Shown here: positions 1 to 12,584 of the stretch, piece by piece
Numbering within the stretch: the stretch's first letter is position 1
Layout of the letters: every line of letters starts with the position of its first letter
Source: Chlamydomonas reinhardtii
Taxonomy: Eukaryota > Chlorophyta > Chlorophyceae > Chlamydomonadales > Chlamydomonadaceae
Length of the DNA stretch: 64,000 nt
Direction: 5' to 3'
Assembly (NCBI RefSeq): GCF_000002595.2
Contig: NC_057018.1
Span: 756,206 to 820,205 of the forward strand
The notes under the pieces: model-generated
Databases searched by the model: none
The model's input: only the letters and a program-made list of their open reading frames with translations
What the model was told of the DNA's origin: nothing
Translations under genes and position numbers: made by a program

Positions 1-647
1 CTTACATCCTTCCTAGTACACTAAGTTAGAAGCTGATATCTTTCCCAGTACAAAACACAACGTTGCCCGGGGCCCTGGCTTGGTGGTGCATGCAACGTCG
101 GCAGCATGGGGCATTTTAGGAGTTCACTTCATTTCTCTGCAGTCTGCGTTCATGCATATGCCTCTATCATACATAAACTAAAGCAATAAAAGCAAGCTAT
201 ACAATGAACCAATCATTATTTGCGTCGCTCCTATTCTGGGACGACTGTGCTTGAGCGGTGGATGCCTTGTCGACTTTATGCAGCGACAGTATCAAAACAA
301 TGCAAAACATGAATGGAGGCTCATGATAACGAGCTGGCAAGCTCGCCCGTCAACAAAGGCAACCGCGCGTTGACCGGGGCGTTTCCACTCTGCAAATGGG
401 CCTGGCGTAGTACCATGTGATTGCTGGCTCGGGTAACATGTGCATTGCACTGAGACAATGCCAGGAGTTTACAGAATGTGTGGGTCCACAAGTCAACATT
501 CGCGCCGCTTGACGCCCGCAGGTCGCTGAGCCAGGTGCAATGGCGTACATTAGCTCCAGGTCCGCCGTGCGCGGGCCCGTTTTCGCGGCTGGTGTCAAGG
601 TTGCAGGTTGGGCTGCGAGCTGATGGCGCACGGTCAGTCTCAATGCC
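1..647. other. Gene-free left edge
   Basis: No reading frame here has splice sites, family resemblance or codon pattern that I can support, and no RNA gene was recognised. The last part (from about 580) holds a degenerate copy of the minisatellite that follows. The segment could contain the end of a gene lying outside the window. Confidence 0.5.
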
Positions 648-1085
648 CGCCGGGCTCGCGCCCTTTCCCGCGGCTGGATGGTGTCAAGCCCGCAGGGCAT
701 GGAGCTGGCTACAGTTGCTATGGCATCGCAATCAGGTTAAGGCCCGCCGTGCTCGCGCCCTTTCCCGCGGCTGGATGGTGTCAAGCCCGCAGGGCATGGA
801 GCTGGCTACAGTTGCTATGGCATCGCAATCAGCTTAAGGCCCGCCGTGCTCGCCCCCTTTCCCGTGGCTGGATGGTGTCAAGCCCGCAGGGCATGGAGCT
901 GGCTACAGTTGCTATGGCGTCACGATCAGGTTACAGCCCACCGTGCTCGCGCCCTTTCCCGCGGCTGGATGGTGTCAAGCCCGCAGGGCATGGAGCTGGC
1001 TACAGTTGCTATGGCATCGCAATCAGGTTACGGCCCACCGTGCTCGCGCCCTTTCCCGCGGCTGGATGGTGTCAAGCCCGCAGGT
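648..1085. repeat. 97-bp minisatellite, about 4.5 copies
   Basis: The block containing CCCTTTCCCGCGGCTGG recurs at 655, 752, 849, 946 and 1043, an exact 97-bp period with only a few substitutions between copies. 97 is not a multiple of three, so a protein frame would change at every unit. This argues that the open frames running through it are not genes. Confidence 0.93.
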
Positions 1086-1527
1086 GGCGCGAGGACTGCA
1101 GTCAAGCAGTAAGTTTGCAAGGCAGTGGCATGGTCCCGGGGACAGGGAGGGCAGCTTTGAGGCAAGGGATGGGCCCATCCCTTCAATCCCGTCTCACATA
1201 TTGCACCGCATTGCTGCCGCAGGGATGGATGGTGGAGCGAGCTAGGACATATGCTGCAATGTTGGCGCATGGTGTCCATGACGGTGCTGCTTAGTGCTCA
1301 AGTGGCTGCTATGGATTGTGGAGGCCAGACCATGCCTAGTCACTTGTGTGAATCAGCTTGGAGGTAGGCTGCGTGTGGACTTCCCAGCTGCAAGGGACTT
1401 TATCCCTCTGGTCTTGTGCAGGGCAAGGCGGGGCATGACCACTGCGGTCTTGTAATAGCTGTTGGATGCCTACTGTGCCTCTCTCATGGACGGGGCGGGG
1501 GTTGTAGCGTGACTGCGGGACTGGCGC
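1086..1527. other. Gene-free spacer
   Basis: Unique-looking sequence between two tandem-repeat blocks. I see no supported gene, RNA or mobile element. Confidence 0.45.
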
Positions 1528-1740
1528 AGCAGCCGGGGGCTGGGGCAGCAGCCGGGGGCTGGGGCAGCAGCCGGGGGCTGGGGCAGCAGCCGGGGGCTGG
1601 GGCAACAGCCGGGGGCTGGGGCAACAGCCGGGGGCTGGGGCGGCAGCCGGGCGCCAGAAGCTGGGGCGGCAGCTGGACAGGCCTGGGCGGCAGCTGGGCG
1701 GGCCTGGGCGGCTGCTGGGCAGGCCTGGGCGGCAGCACTT
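1528..1740. repeat. G-rich 19-bp tandem repeat
   Basis: Units of CAGCAGCCGGGGGCTGGGG repeat about seven times, then pass into a related GGCCTGGGCGGCAGCTGGGC series. The plus strand has regularly spaced runs of four or five G, so quadruplex formation is plausible. The Pro/Ala/Gly reading frames across it are by-products of the repeat. Confidence 0.88.
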
Positions 1741-1952
1741 GCTCGATCGGTTACCGCCGGTCACTGAACGGTAACTGGTCGGTCAGCCGCTGGTTACCAT
1801 GCCTTCTGTTAACCGACGGTAACCAGTGAAGCGGTCTATAGACCGTCGGTCTGCCGTCTCTAGTCCAATTAGACCGATGGTAACCGAGGTGGCAAAGCCG
1901 TCGTTCTCACGGGGACAACCGCCAGGTAACCGGTGATTTACCGATGGTTTAA
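1741..1952. repeat. Cluster of inverted repeats, possible small MITE
   Basis: About 200 bp rich in GGTTACC/GGTAACC words. CTGGTTACC (about 1789) faces GGTAACCAG (about 1821), and CGGTCTATAGACCG at 1832-1845 is a perfect palindrome. The outer edges (ATCGGTTACCG on the left, CGGTGATTTACCGAT on the right) are imperfect inverted copies. No clear target-site duplication was found, so the transposon reading is tentative. Confidence 0.4.
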
Positions 1953-2035
1953 TGGGGGCTGGAACGGTAGGGAGGGAGAAGGAGGACGCAAGTTTGCGCT
2001 GGGAAGCAGCGAAGGTTTTGCGGGGCTGGCGCATG

Positions 2036-2118
2036 CCGGGGGACGGGACGGGACGCACGACGGGACAGGACGCACGACGGGACGGGGACGCACGACGGGA
2101 CGGGGACGGGACGAGACG
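2036..2118. repeat. GACGGGAC-type tandem repeat
   Basis: Short imperfect tandem units such as ACGCACGACGGG and GGGACGGG. It is noncoding as far as can be seen and is followed by a G-run stretch to about 2175. Confidence 0.8.
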
Positions 2119-2697
2119 GGGACGGCAAGGGAATGGGGGGTGGGGTGCGGGGGGTGGGGGGTGGGGGTGGGGGGCGGTCGTTGCCTTGCATCGCGTCCTG
2201 CATTGATGCGCCTAAGAAGCGCGGGGAAAGCCATTTGCCAGTAACCTGCCATCCTCATGTAGACGTTGCGACTAGCTGACATGTCCTGCTGTGGTGTCCC
2301 AAAATGGCAGCAATGCGTCGAGTTGGTCATGAATCATGACCTTACAACCAGTGACTCTCACTCGCACACGACGTCCAACATTGCTGGGCCTAGCTGTAGT
2401 GAACCACTTTGGAACGTGGCGCCCATTTGAGCACCTTGTACGCTGGAAGTCTTCGATTAGGGAAGCCGCGAGGAGGCCAGTGGACGTATGCTGCTTTGCT
2501 CAGGTAGTCCTGAGGCTTGCAGCTGTGATTTTCTTTATAAGACGAGGTTAGCTGACAGGTAAATCGGACAGAGCCCGACCTGTGCCGGCGCTGAACTAGC
2601 TGCTCTGCATTATGGCTTGGTCGGTGGCGTGAAAGCGTACCTGCAAGGCTGGCGTCTTTAACCATCTTGATGCCATTGATATTGCCGTTGCCCCTTA

Positions 2698-2736
2698 GAC
2701 GTCGGCCGGTCGGAGCGAACCCGACCGGCCGACGTC
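2698..2736. other. Perfect 16-bp inverted repeat (hairpin)
   Basis: GACGTCGGCCGGTCGG (2698-2713) and its exact reverse complement (2721-2736) are separated by a 7-base loop, AGCGAAC. The loop is itself complementary to GTTCGCT just downstream, so two mutually exclusive hairpins can form. It lies about 120 bp upstream of the tRNA gene. No function is assigned. Confidence 0.75.
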
Positions 2737-2858
2737 GGTTCGCTTCAACTTCGTGCGCCAGCTGGTCGCAGGTCGAAGGCGCAGAGGAACAACGAGGTCA
2801 AACGGGGTTCCGCTCTGTATATGTACGTTTTAAAATTCCAGTGTGGCTCGCCCTCTCT

Positions 2859-2944
2859 GCGGGAATGCCCGAGTGGTCCAAGGGGGGTGACTTAAGATCT
2901 CCTAGTCGTAAAAGACTGCGTGGGTTCAAACCCCACTTCCCGCA
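2859..2944 (+). tRNA. tRNA-Leu, anticodon TAA (UAA)
   Basis: This 86-nt type II tRNA gene has a 7-bp acceptor stem (GCGGGAA at 2859-2865 with TTCCCGC at 2937-2943) and discriminator A at 2944. The anticodon loop is CTTAAGA with TAA at 2893-2895. A long variable arm is formed by AGTC and GACT around GTAAAA. The T arm GTGGG-TTCAAAC-CCCAC doubles as the B box, and the D-arm TGGTCCAAGG as the A box. A T-run at 2946-2951 directly after the gene is a Pol III terminator. The anticodon stem (2886-2890 with 2898-2902) has a central T-T mismatch. There is no intron and no encoded CCA. It should decode UUA (and possibly UUG) leucine codons. Confidence 0.93.
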
Positions 2945-4162
2945 ATTTTTTGTCGTCCACTGGAATGTGTCTTGTCCGCTCTCCCTACCTTTGTCCGCCG
3001 TCGCGTGCGCGCGGTAGTGTTGTGTGTAGGTCCCAGTCTCACGACACGCGGTCGCACGCAGTCGACAGGCCAGAGGGCTTTAGGTTGTATACCACACCGT
3101 ATCAGTGCATACAGTGCATCTCCAGATTCAAGCCAGGCGAAGGCTTGCCCTCCCGGCCTCCCCTCGCGCCCTTCTCCCCCCCCCCCCCACACACACACAC
3201 ACATGTGCCACCACCGGACCGCCATTATCGTACATTGTCCGCCACACATGGCAGCCCCTAGGTTTCTGGCCCTGCTGGCTGCTGCCTGGCCCTGATCACC
3301 CCTGCATCGCTTAGCATCGCTCACAAGCCTTGCAGATTGCAGCTCTGCTACCAAGCCAAACTCAGCATGCTTGCTTGAAGCCACCCCTTACAAACTCCAA
3401 TGCAGTGCCGAACATTGACCCCCACTCCCAAGACCCGCAAGGTAAAAGGTCCTCGCCGAAATGGCACAAAGCGAGCATGGTGGTTGGCCACAAAGGCCCG
3501 GGCAAGGACACTGAACCCACTGCTTGCGCACGTATGCACCCACATGAATACATGCGCAGATTGCCCACGCACGCATGCACGCTCGCACGCATACCCTCTG
3601 TTGATGGCTGCATGTCTACCCGTAACCTTGGGCCCAACATGTGGCCGCCGCAGCCTAACAGTCTTGCATCAACTAAGTATGCAAACCGTCCGGAAAGACT
3701 GCAACTCCCCATTCCCAACCTACGATAGCAACTACACATACATGCATGCATGCAACTGCACATCTATGCATGCATGCAGCCGGTGGCGGCAGCGCTGGCG
3801 GGCGGCGCGGCAAGCGCGCCCGCGGTGATGACGACGGGCCGGATGCATGCATGCACACATGGACGCATGAACATTTGAAGACCACATTGCGCAACGCTGT
3901 ATACTGCCCATTGATTGATCGGGTTACTTGGGTTGCACCAATTCAGGTTGGCTCAGGTTTCGCTGTCGCTCCACCCAGATCCACTGGTGGCGACCAGCAA
4001 CAGTAACATTGAAGCATGCCCCCCGGCTGCCTTGAGGAGTATTGCTGTTCTGTGCATTGTTGTCGTTGTTGTTGCCAGCCCACTGGTGGCGTCTGATGGC
4101 TGATCGGATATATACACCAGCCGAGATCGTGGTCCCGTGGATCATGGCCCACAGGCCACAGG
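2945..4162. other. Gene-free interval, possible 3' region of ANK-1
   Basis: Only a poly-C plus CA tract (about 3178-3202) and ATGCATGC-rich stretches (about 3740-3860) stand out. On the minus strand a TGTAA motif, the usual volvocalean polyadenylation signal, lies at 3388-3392, about 770 nt beyond the ANK-1 stop. It could mark that transcript's end, but this is unproven. Confidence 0.4.
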
Positions 4163-7191
<3,029 letters not shown>

Positions 7192-7561
7192 TGAACGATA
7201 GATACCAGACTTGTTCGATCGAGCTTCGTATTCGGCTTGCAGCCTCCGTCCATAAGCGCAACAATACCCGCTATGAAATGATGTCACGACTAGTCTGGTA
7301 AGTCAAGACAGGGGCTTGGCAACCACGGTGCCAAGACGATGCAGTTCACGGCCCAGGCACGCCACAAACATCCCCATGCGAGCGACGGCGAGCCCTGCCC
7401 ATGCACAGCCGCTGCACAGCCACCATCAAGGCATCGACCTTAGTCTCATCACCGGCGCCTTGACGCCATGCAACACTTGCTGGACCCCTTGTGCCTAGGT
7501 AGATGTGCCCGCCAAGATGCGCCCCGCCGCTGACCCAGCAGCAACCGCCGTCCGTCCTTCC

Positions 7562-7616
<55 letters not shown>

Positions 7617-7823
7617 TCCAGACGGCTCCAGTCATGTCCATGTTCCTGGCTTGCGTGCGAAATCAGGACCTGTCCCAGCAGGACCTGCCTCCCGGCCTCC
7701 AGCACAGCATTAATGCCCTTCTGAATTATCCCAGCATCATCTCATCAGTCTTCCGTCACCACCTGACCTGTTACGCCACAGCAGCAGCTCCCACACCCCC
7801 ACAGCCCACGCCCACAAGCTGTT
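7192..7823. other. Spacer between ANK-1 and ANK-2 with a CA microsatellite
   Basis: The segment holds the presumed promoter of ANK-1 and the 3' end of ANK-2 (both minus strand). A (CA)n tract of about 45 bp lies at 7568-7613. No TGTAA signal for ANK-2 was found on the minus strand here. No other gene was seen. Confidence 0.5.
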
Positions 7824-10553
7824 TTAGCTGTTTCCATCGTCGTGATCATTTGGCAGCGGCAAGAGGTCGCGGGCCCGGAGCCAGTTTAGGGCTGCAATGT
7901 TGCCGGAACGCACGACACGGCTGGCCTCGTTGGCACTCAGGCGCCGGGGAGCGGGCGCTGCGGGCTCGGCCTGTTGCGGTGGGAGGGACAGGGCGGGAGG
8001 CACAGGGCGGGAGGCACAGGGAGGCAGGGTAAGAAGCGTATCGCACATGATACAATATACACGTTGGGAAGGAGTACGAGGCGAAAACATAAGCAACTAA
8101 GGGTTGAGCACAAGAAGTAAAAGGCAGGGGCGGGGCTACTGTGACTGATGAGGCAGGAGGCAGCAGGAGGCAACGGAATGCAACAGCATACCGTACATTG
8201 CAGGCGGTGCACTATGTGTTGCGGTAAACATTATGAAGATTGTTCCCTTCCTTCCCTGATTACCCTGGTACTCCGTGTCCGCGGCGGTGCATTGCTCCCC
8301 GCTACTCACCCGCAAAGCAGCATCACTGCCAACGCTGCCGCCAGCACCGCCGCTCGCCGCTCGCCGCTCCGCCGCCGCCTCCGCCTCCGCCTCCGCCGCC
8401 AGCTCCGCTGCCGCCCACTCCAGCGCCTCCTCGCTGCCGCCCTCCGCCACCGCACCCAGGTCAATAGCCAATCTGACGTCGCTGTAACCACTAGCGCCGC
8501 CCGCGCAGCCGCTACCCGTGCCGCCACCTGTGCCGCCACCCACGCCGCCGCCAGCAACCGCAGCGCTGCTACTGCTGCTACTGCTGCTGCTGCTGCTGCT
8601 GTTACTGCCGGCCGACCGCAGCAGCTGCAGGAGATTCAGGCTGGCGCCGGCGCGTGCGGCGTTGGCAAAGGCCTGGCCCCACCAATGCTTCGGGCCCCGT
8701 TCCGCCTGCCGCGCGTAGCGACGCAGACCTCCTCCTTCGCCGCCCACAATGTATCCAGGCCCACGACGCTGCTGCTCCTGCACCTCGGCCGCCGCCTCCG
8801 TCCCGCCTCCGGCTGTGTCCCCGGCCCCATTCTCCGCAAGCACGCCAGCAAGCCACAACACTGCCGCCTCCGCCTCCGGCGCCGCCGCCGACGCATGCTC
8901 CGCCAGCTGGCAAAGCTGCCTGGCGGTAAACACCGCCCCCAGATCCCGTCGCAGCGCCGCCAGCGCCGCCGCCGTCGGCGGCGGGTGCCTGCCCTCCTCC
9001 TCCGCGCCGTCACCCAGAGCCGCTGTGACGTAGCTCCAAAACAGCAGCGGCACACCGCCGCCACCGCCGCCACCACCACCGCCACGACCACCGCCCGGCG
9101 GCGCCACGCCCGCTTCCTGCCAGTAGAAGGCCAGCGCCCCCGAGTGCGCCGCCATGGCCGCCAGGACCACATGCTGCTCGTTGAACACCGCGCCGGCGGC
9201 CGCCAGCCGCCGCAGCCTCGCTGGCACGTCCGGCAGCTGGTGAAAGGCAACGGTGCGGCGGGCATGCTCCCTGCTGACGCCGCCGCCACCACCACTTCCT
9301 CCGCCGCCACTCTCAACGCGGCCGCCGGAAAGAAGCACCTGCTGTGTGATGCGCGGCCCCCAGCAGTCGTGGAGCAGGAAATCCACCTTGGCGTCCCAGT
9401 CGGGCGTGGGGCTGCCCACGGCGTCCGCCAGCAGCAGCGCCAGCGCAGGCAGCTGCGGCTGTAGCTGCTGCTGCTGCTGCGGCTGTAGCTGCTGCTGTAG
9501 CTGCAGCTGCGGTAGCTGCTGTGGTTGTAGCTGCTGCTGCGGCTGTAGCTGCTGGGCGGCGGAGTCCGCTTCTGGTGCAGCCGCTTCCTCCTCAGCCTTC
9601 TCGGACTTCGCCTCCGCTTCCGCCTCTGCCGTCTCTTTGGCCTGCTGACGCTGCTGCGGCAGCGGCCAGGGCCACAGCTGGTCATGGTGTCGCTTCAGCA
9701 CCGCCAGCGGGCAGCCGTATGCGATGGCCATCACCAACCGTGCCCTCGCCCGCCTGTCGACCTCGTTCTCCGACGACATTTCGCCGAGGGCGTACTCGCG
9801 AACCCGCGGCATCAGACCCTGCTCCAGCAGCTCCACTTGCCCCGCCTCCGCCGCCGCCTCCGCATCCCGTGGGGTCGGGCAGTAGCCGTGCGCCTGCTGC
9901 AGCCAGTCCAGGATGTGGCGCTGGCCGCCGGCGCAGGCGCCCTCCGCCGCCGCCGCCAGGCAGCCTGGTAGAAGTTCTTCATCGGGGGCAGCGGCGTCAG
10001 CCGCGTTCGTGGCACATTTAGGCGAAGAATCGGTTGCGCCTCTGAAGCTGTTTGAAAGAAGCTGCAGCACTTGCAGGTGGCCGCCGCGGGCCGCCTCCTT
10101 CAGCGCAGCCCGGTCAAAGGAGCAGCCCTCGCCGTGCAGCAGCCGCTCGCAGCCCGCCAGGTTGCCGGCCGCGGCGGCCGCCGTCAGCACCTCCGGCTTC
10201 AGGGCGCAGCCGCACTGCGCCAGGGCCGCGTCCAGGCTGGGCGCGTGGCCCGAGGACGCGGCCAGGCACAGCAGCCGCTCGCGCTGGGGAAGGGTCAGCG
10301 AGCGCCAGGGCTCGGGGCGGCCCCAGTGCGCCACGAAATTGGGCCCAGGCCAAGGCTGCAGCGCGCGATGGGGTTCCCGCGCGCCTTTCCGTTTCTGGCC
10401 CAAAGTTACCACTTTATACTTGCCTCGCAGTGCCGCTGCTGTTGAACTGTCAACGAGCTTCAAGTTGCTGGCGATGGTGCCGGGGTGAAGGCCGAGCGCA
10501 ACCGTTCTTACAAGGTCGGGCGTCAACCTTTTCCAATGGCATTCGTCCTGCAT
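7824..10553 (-). CDS. F-box-like/ankyrin-repeat family protein (ANK-2), 2 exons
   Basis: Exons are 10553-8310 and 7970-7824 (about 796 aa), phase 0 at the junction (donor CGG|GTGAGT, acceptor CAACAG|GCC). The ATG at 10553 begins MQDECHWKRLTPDLV, matching the family start. The order is as in its neighbours: F-box-like N-terminus, the conserved block FVAHWGRPEPWRSLTLPQRE, ankyrin-like repeats, a long Gln-rich stretch (9430-9560 in DNA), Gly and Ser runs, then EEALEWAAAELAAE. The last exon is short (48 aa) with RVVRSGNIAALNWLRAR, the family C-terminal module without the Gln-rich tail of ANK-4 and ANK-5. The minus-strand gap to ANK-3 is only about 600 bp. The function is not known beyond probable protein binding. 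Confidence 0.78.
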
Positions 10554-11095
10554 TATTGCGAACAGCAGGCGAACAACTGGGCCCGAAACGGTTGTGAGCG
10601 TCGGAAAAGAGTTGCTGTCCTGAAGAGTGTGTGCTCGAAGCGCATCAATTTATTGATGTTTAAATATTGGCATCTGCATAATACGCTTTGAAGTAATTAC
10701 ACCCTTCGGCCCCGGCCTTCACACAGCCACTTCGAAGGGAGGACCAAAAAGGCGCGCGACCGCACCATCGGTCACCCTACACGTCGGCGCCGGGCCCAAG
10801 CTCCGCGGGCCCCAAGCATGGCCGACGCAGGAAGCTAACCTTGGTCGCCCGCACACCCTGTCTGCCTACTTTGTGGCCTCTGGTCCGTCCTTCTACTGCC
10901 TTCCAAAGCAACACACACCACCTCTTTCGCACAGTGCCCATAACATTCCGCAGCCACATTTTATGGCATGCGGCCCTGACGCCCCTAACCACACTACTGC
11001 CCCGCCGCCTCTCCCCGGCTCGTCCTCCCGACGCCTATCTTACTCACCTCAAATCCTTGACACCAATTACCGTGAAGCTTAAGGCTCCTTAAAGC

Positions 11096-11168
<73 letters not shown>

Positions 11169-11169
11169 C
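10554..11169. other. Spacer: ANK-2 promoter and ANK-3 3' region
   Basis: A minus-strand TGTAA motif at 10697-10701 lies about 470 nt after the ANK-3 stop and is a good candidate polyadenylation signal. That leaves about 140 bp for the ANK-2 promoter. No gene was seen in the interval. Confidence 0.5.
11096..11166. repeat. (CA)n microsatellite in the ANK-3 3' UTR
   Basis: About 70 bp of uninterrupted CA on the plus strand (GT in the transcript), starting 3 bp after the ANK-3 stop codon. Confidence 0.95.
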
Positions 11170-12552
11170 TCACGACGCCTGCGCCTGCAGCCATCGCTCC
11201 TGGTACGGCACGACCAGCACGCCCTTCTCTATTGCGCGGCTTGACGTCGGCGCCGCCGCCAGCTCCGCCCTCAGGCTTGACAGAGTTGCCGCCCATACAC
11301 ACACGCCCTCACCCCGCGCCGCCTCCCTCTCCTGCCCCTGCCCCAGCCCCTGCGCCTGCCCTTGCACCACCTCCACCGCCGCCTCCTTCTCCCCTTGTAC
11401 CGCCTCCTCCCCTACCACCTTGCCCTCCACCACTTCCCCATCCACCACCTCCCCCTCCACCACCGCCTGCTCCTCCCGCTCCTCCTGCAGACGGCCCGAG
11501 AGCTGCCAATGCCAGAATGTGGAGTTGTTGGGGCGCTGCACGGCCGACAGCCAGCCCACCGTCGCGCCCGCCGGCCCCGCCGGTGCAGGCGGCAGCAGGC
11601 GCCTGTGCTGCAGCCAGCGAAGAGCGGCGGCGTTGCCGGCACAAAACACGGCACATGCCTGCGCCACGGAGAGAGCCTAACGGGAGGGTTGGGAGGGGAG
11701 GGGAGGGGTAGTTTGGGAGGTAAGGCGTTGTCGCATTCGCAGTAAGAAACTAGTGGACACAAGGGGGTGGCGGGTGGGGTTGCAAAGATGGTAAAAAGGG
11801 GGGTTCCAAGGATTTGTGGAAAAACGGTACAGGATGCACTGAAGGCTGCGGGGGGGGCGGGGGGGCGGGCAGCTGCGAGGGGGGGGGGGGGCGGGCAGGG
11901 GCGGGCAGCTGCGGAGTGCCGGGAAGAGGAAGGGCTAGAGAGCAGATGGAAGCAGCAGCAGTAGGCGGTGGTGATAGCAGAATTGGGTGTCGGGTTGAGG
12001 AGGAACCGCATCGCACCCCTGAACCCAACGCGTGTGACCACCGCAAATCCAAAGCTGCTCAGGGGACACGCGTCTGCATCCCAGATCCCCAGAACCCCGT
12101 GCGCCATCCTATGTCACCAGGCCGCAGCCGCCCTGCCGCATCCCTCCAGCCAATACCCAGCCATACGCGTCGTCCCCGGGTTCCGGGATGTTCTACATAC
12201 CCCACCACCACCACCACCACCACACGAGGCGTACCTGCGGCGCTCGGCCCTCCGCCTCCAGCTCCGCCGCCGCCCACTCCAGCGCCTCCTCGCCGCCGCC
12301 CTCCGCCACCGCACCCAGGTCCATCGCCGCGCCGCGAGCGCGCAGCGCACGCAGCAGCGTCAGACCAGCCCCTTGCCGTGCCGCCCAGCCGAACGCCCCC
12401 GACCAGGCCACCCGCACTGCTGCTGTCACCCGCCGCTGCCGCCCACGCCCCTCCGCCGGCGGCACCCCCTCCGCCGTGCCCCCTGCATTCCCCTGCTCCT
12501 GCCCATCCTGCTTCTTCACCTCCTTCATCTCCTCCTGCTCCTGCTCCTGCCA

Positions 12553-12584
<32 letters not shown>

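Noticed and set aside
648-1085. CRISPR-like array
   Set aside because: The units are contiguous with no unique spacers, and the genome is eukaryotic.
648-1294. Plus-strand frames through the 97-bp minisatellite as a protein gene
   Set aside because: A 97-bp period shifts the frame in each unit, and the peptide is just the repeat translated in turn.
7192-7287. Extension of ANK-1 upstream of the ATG at 7191
   Set aside because: The frame stays open for 32 codons but begins with a non-ATG codon and has no similarity to the start of any other family member.
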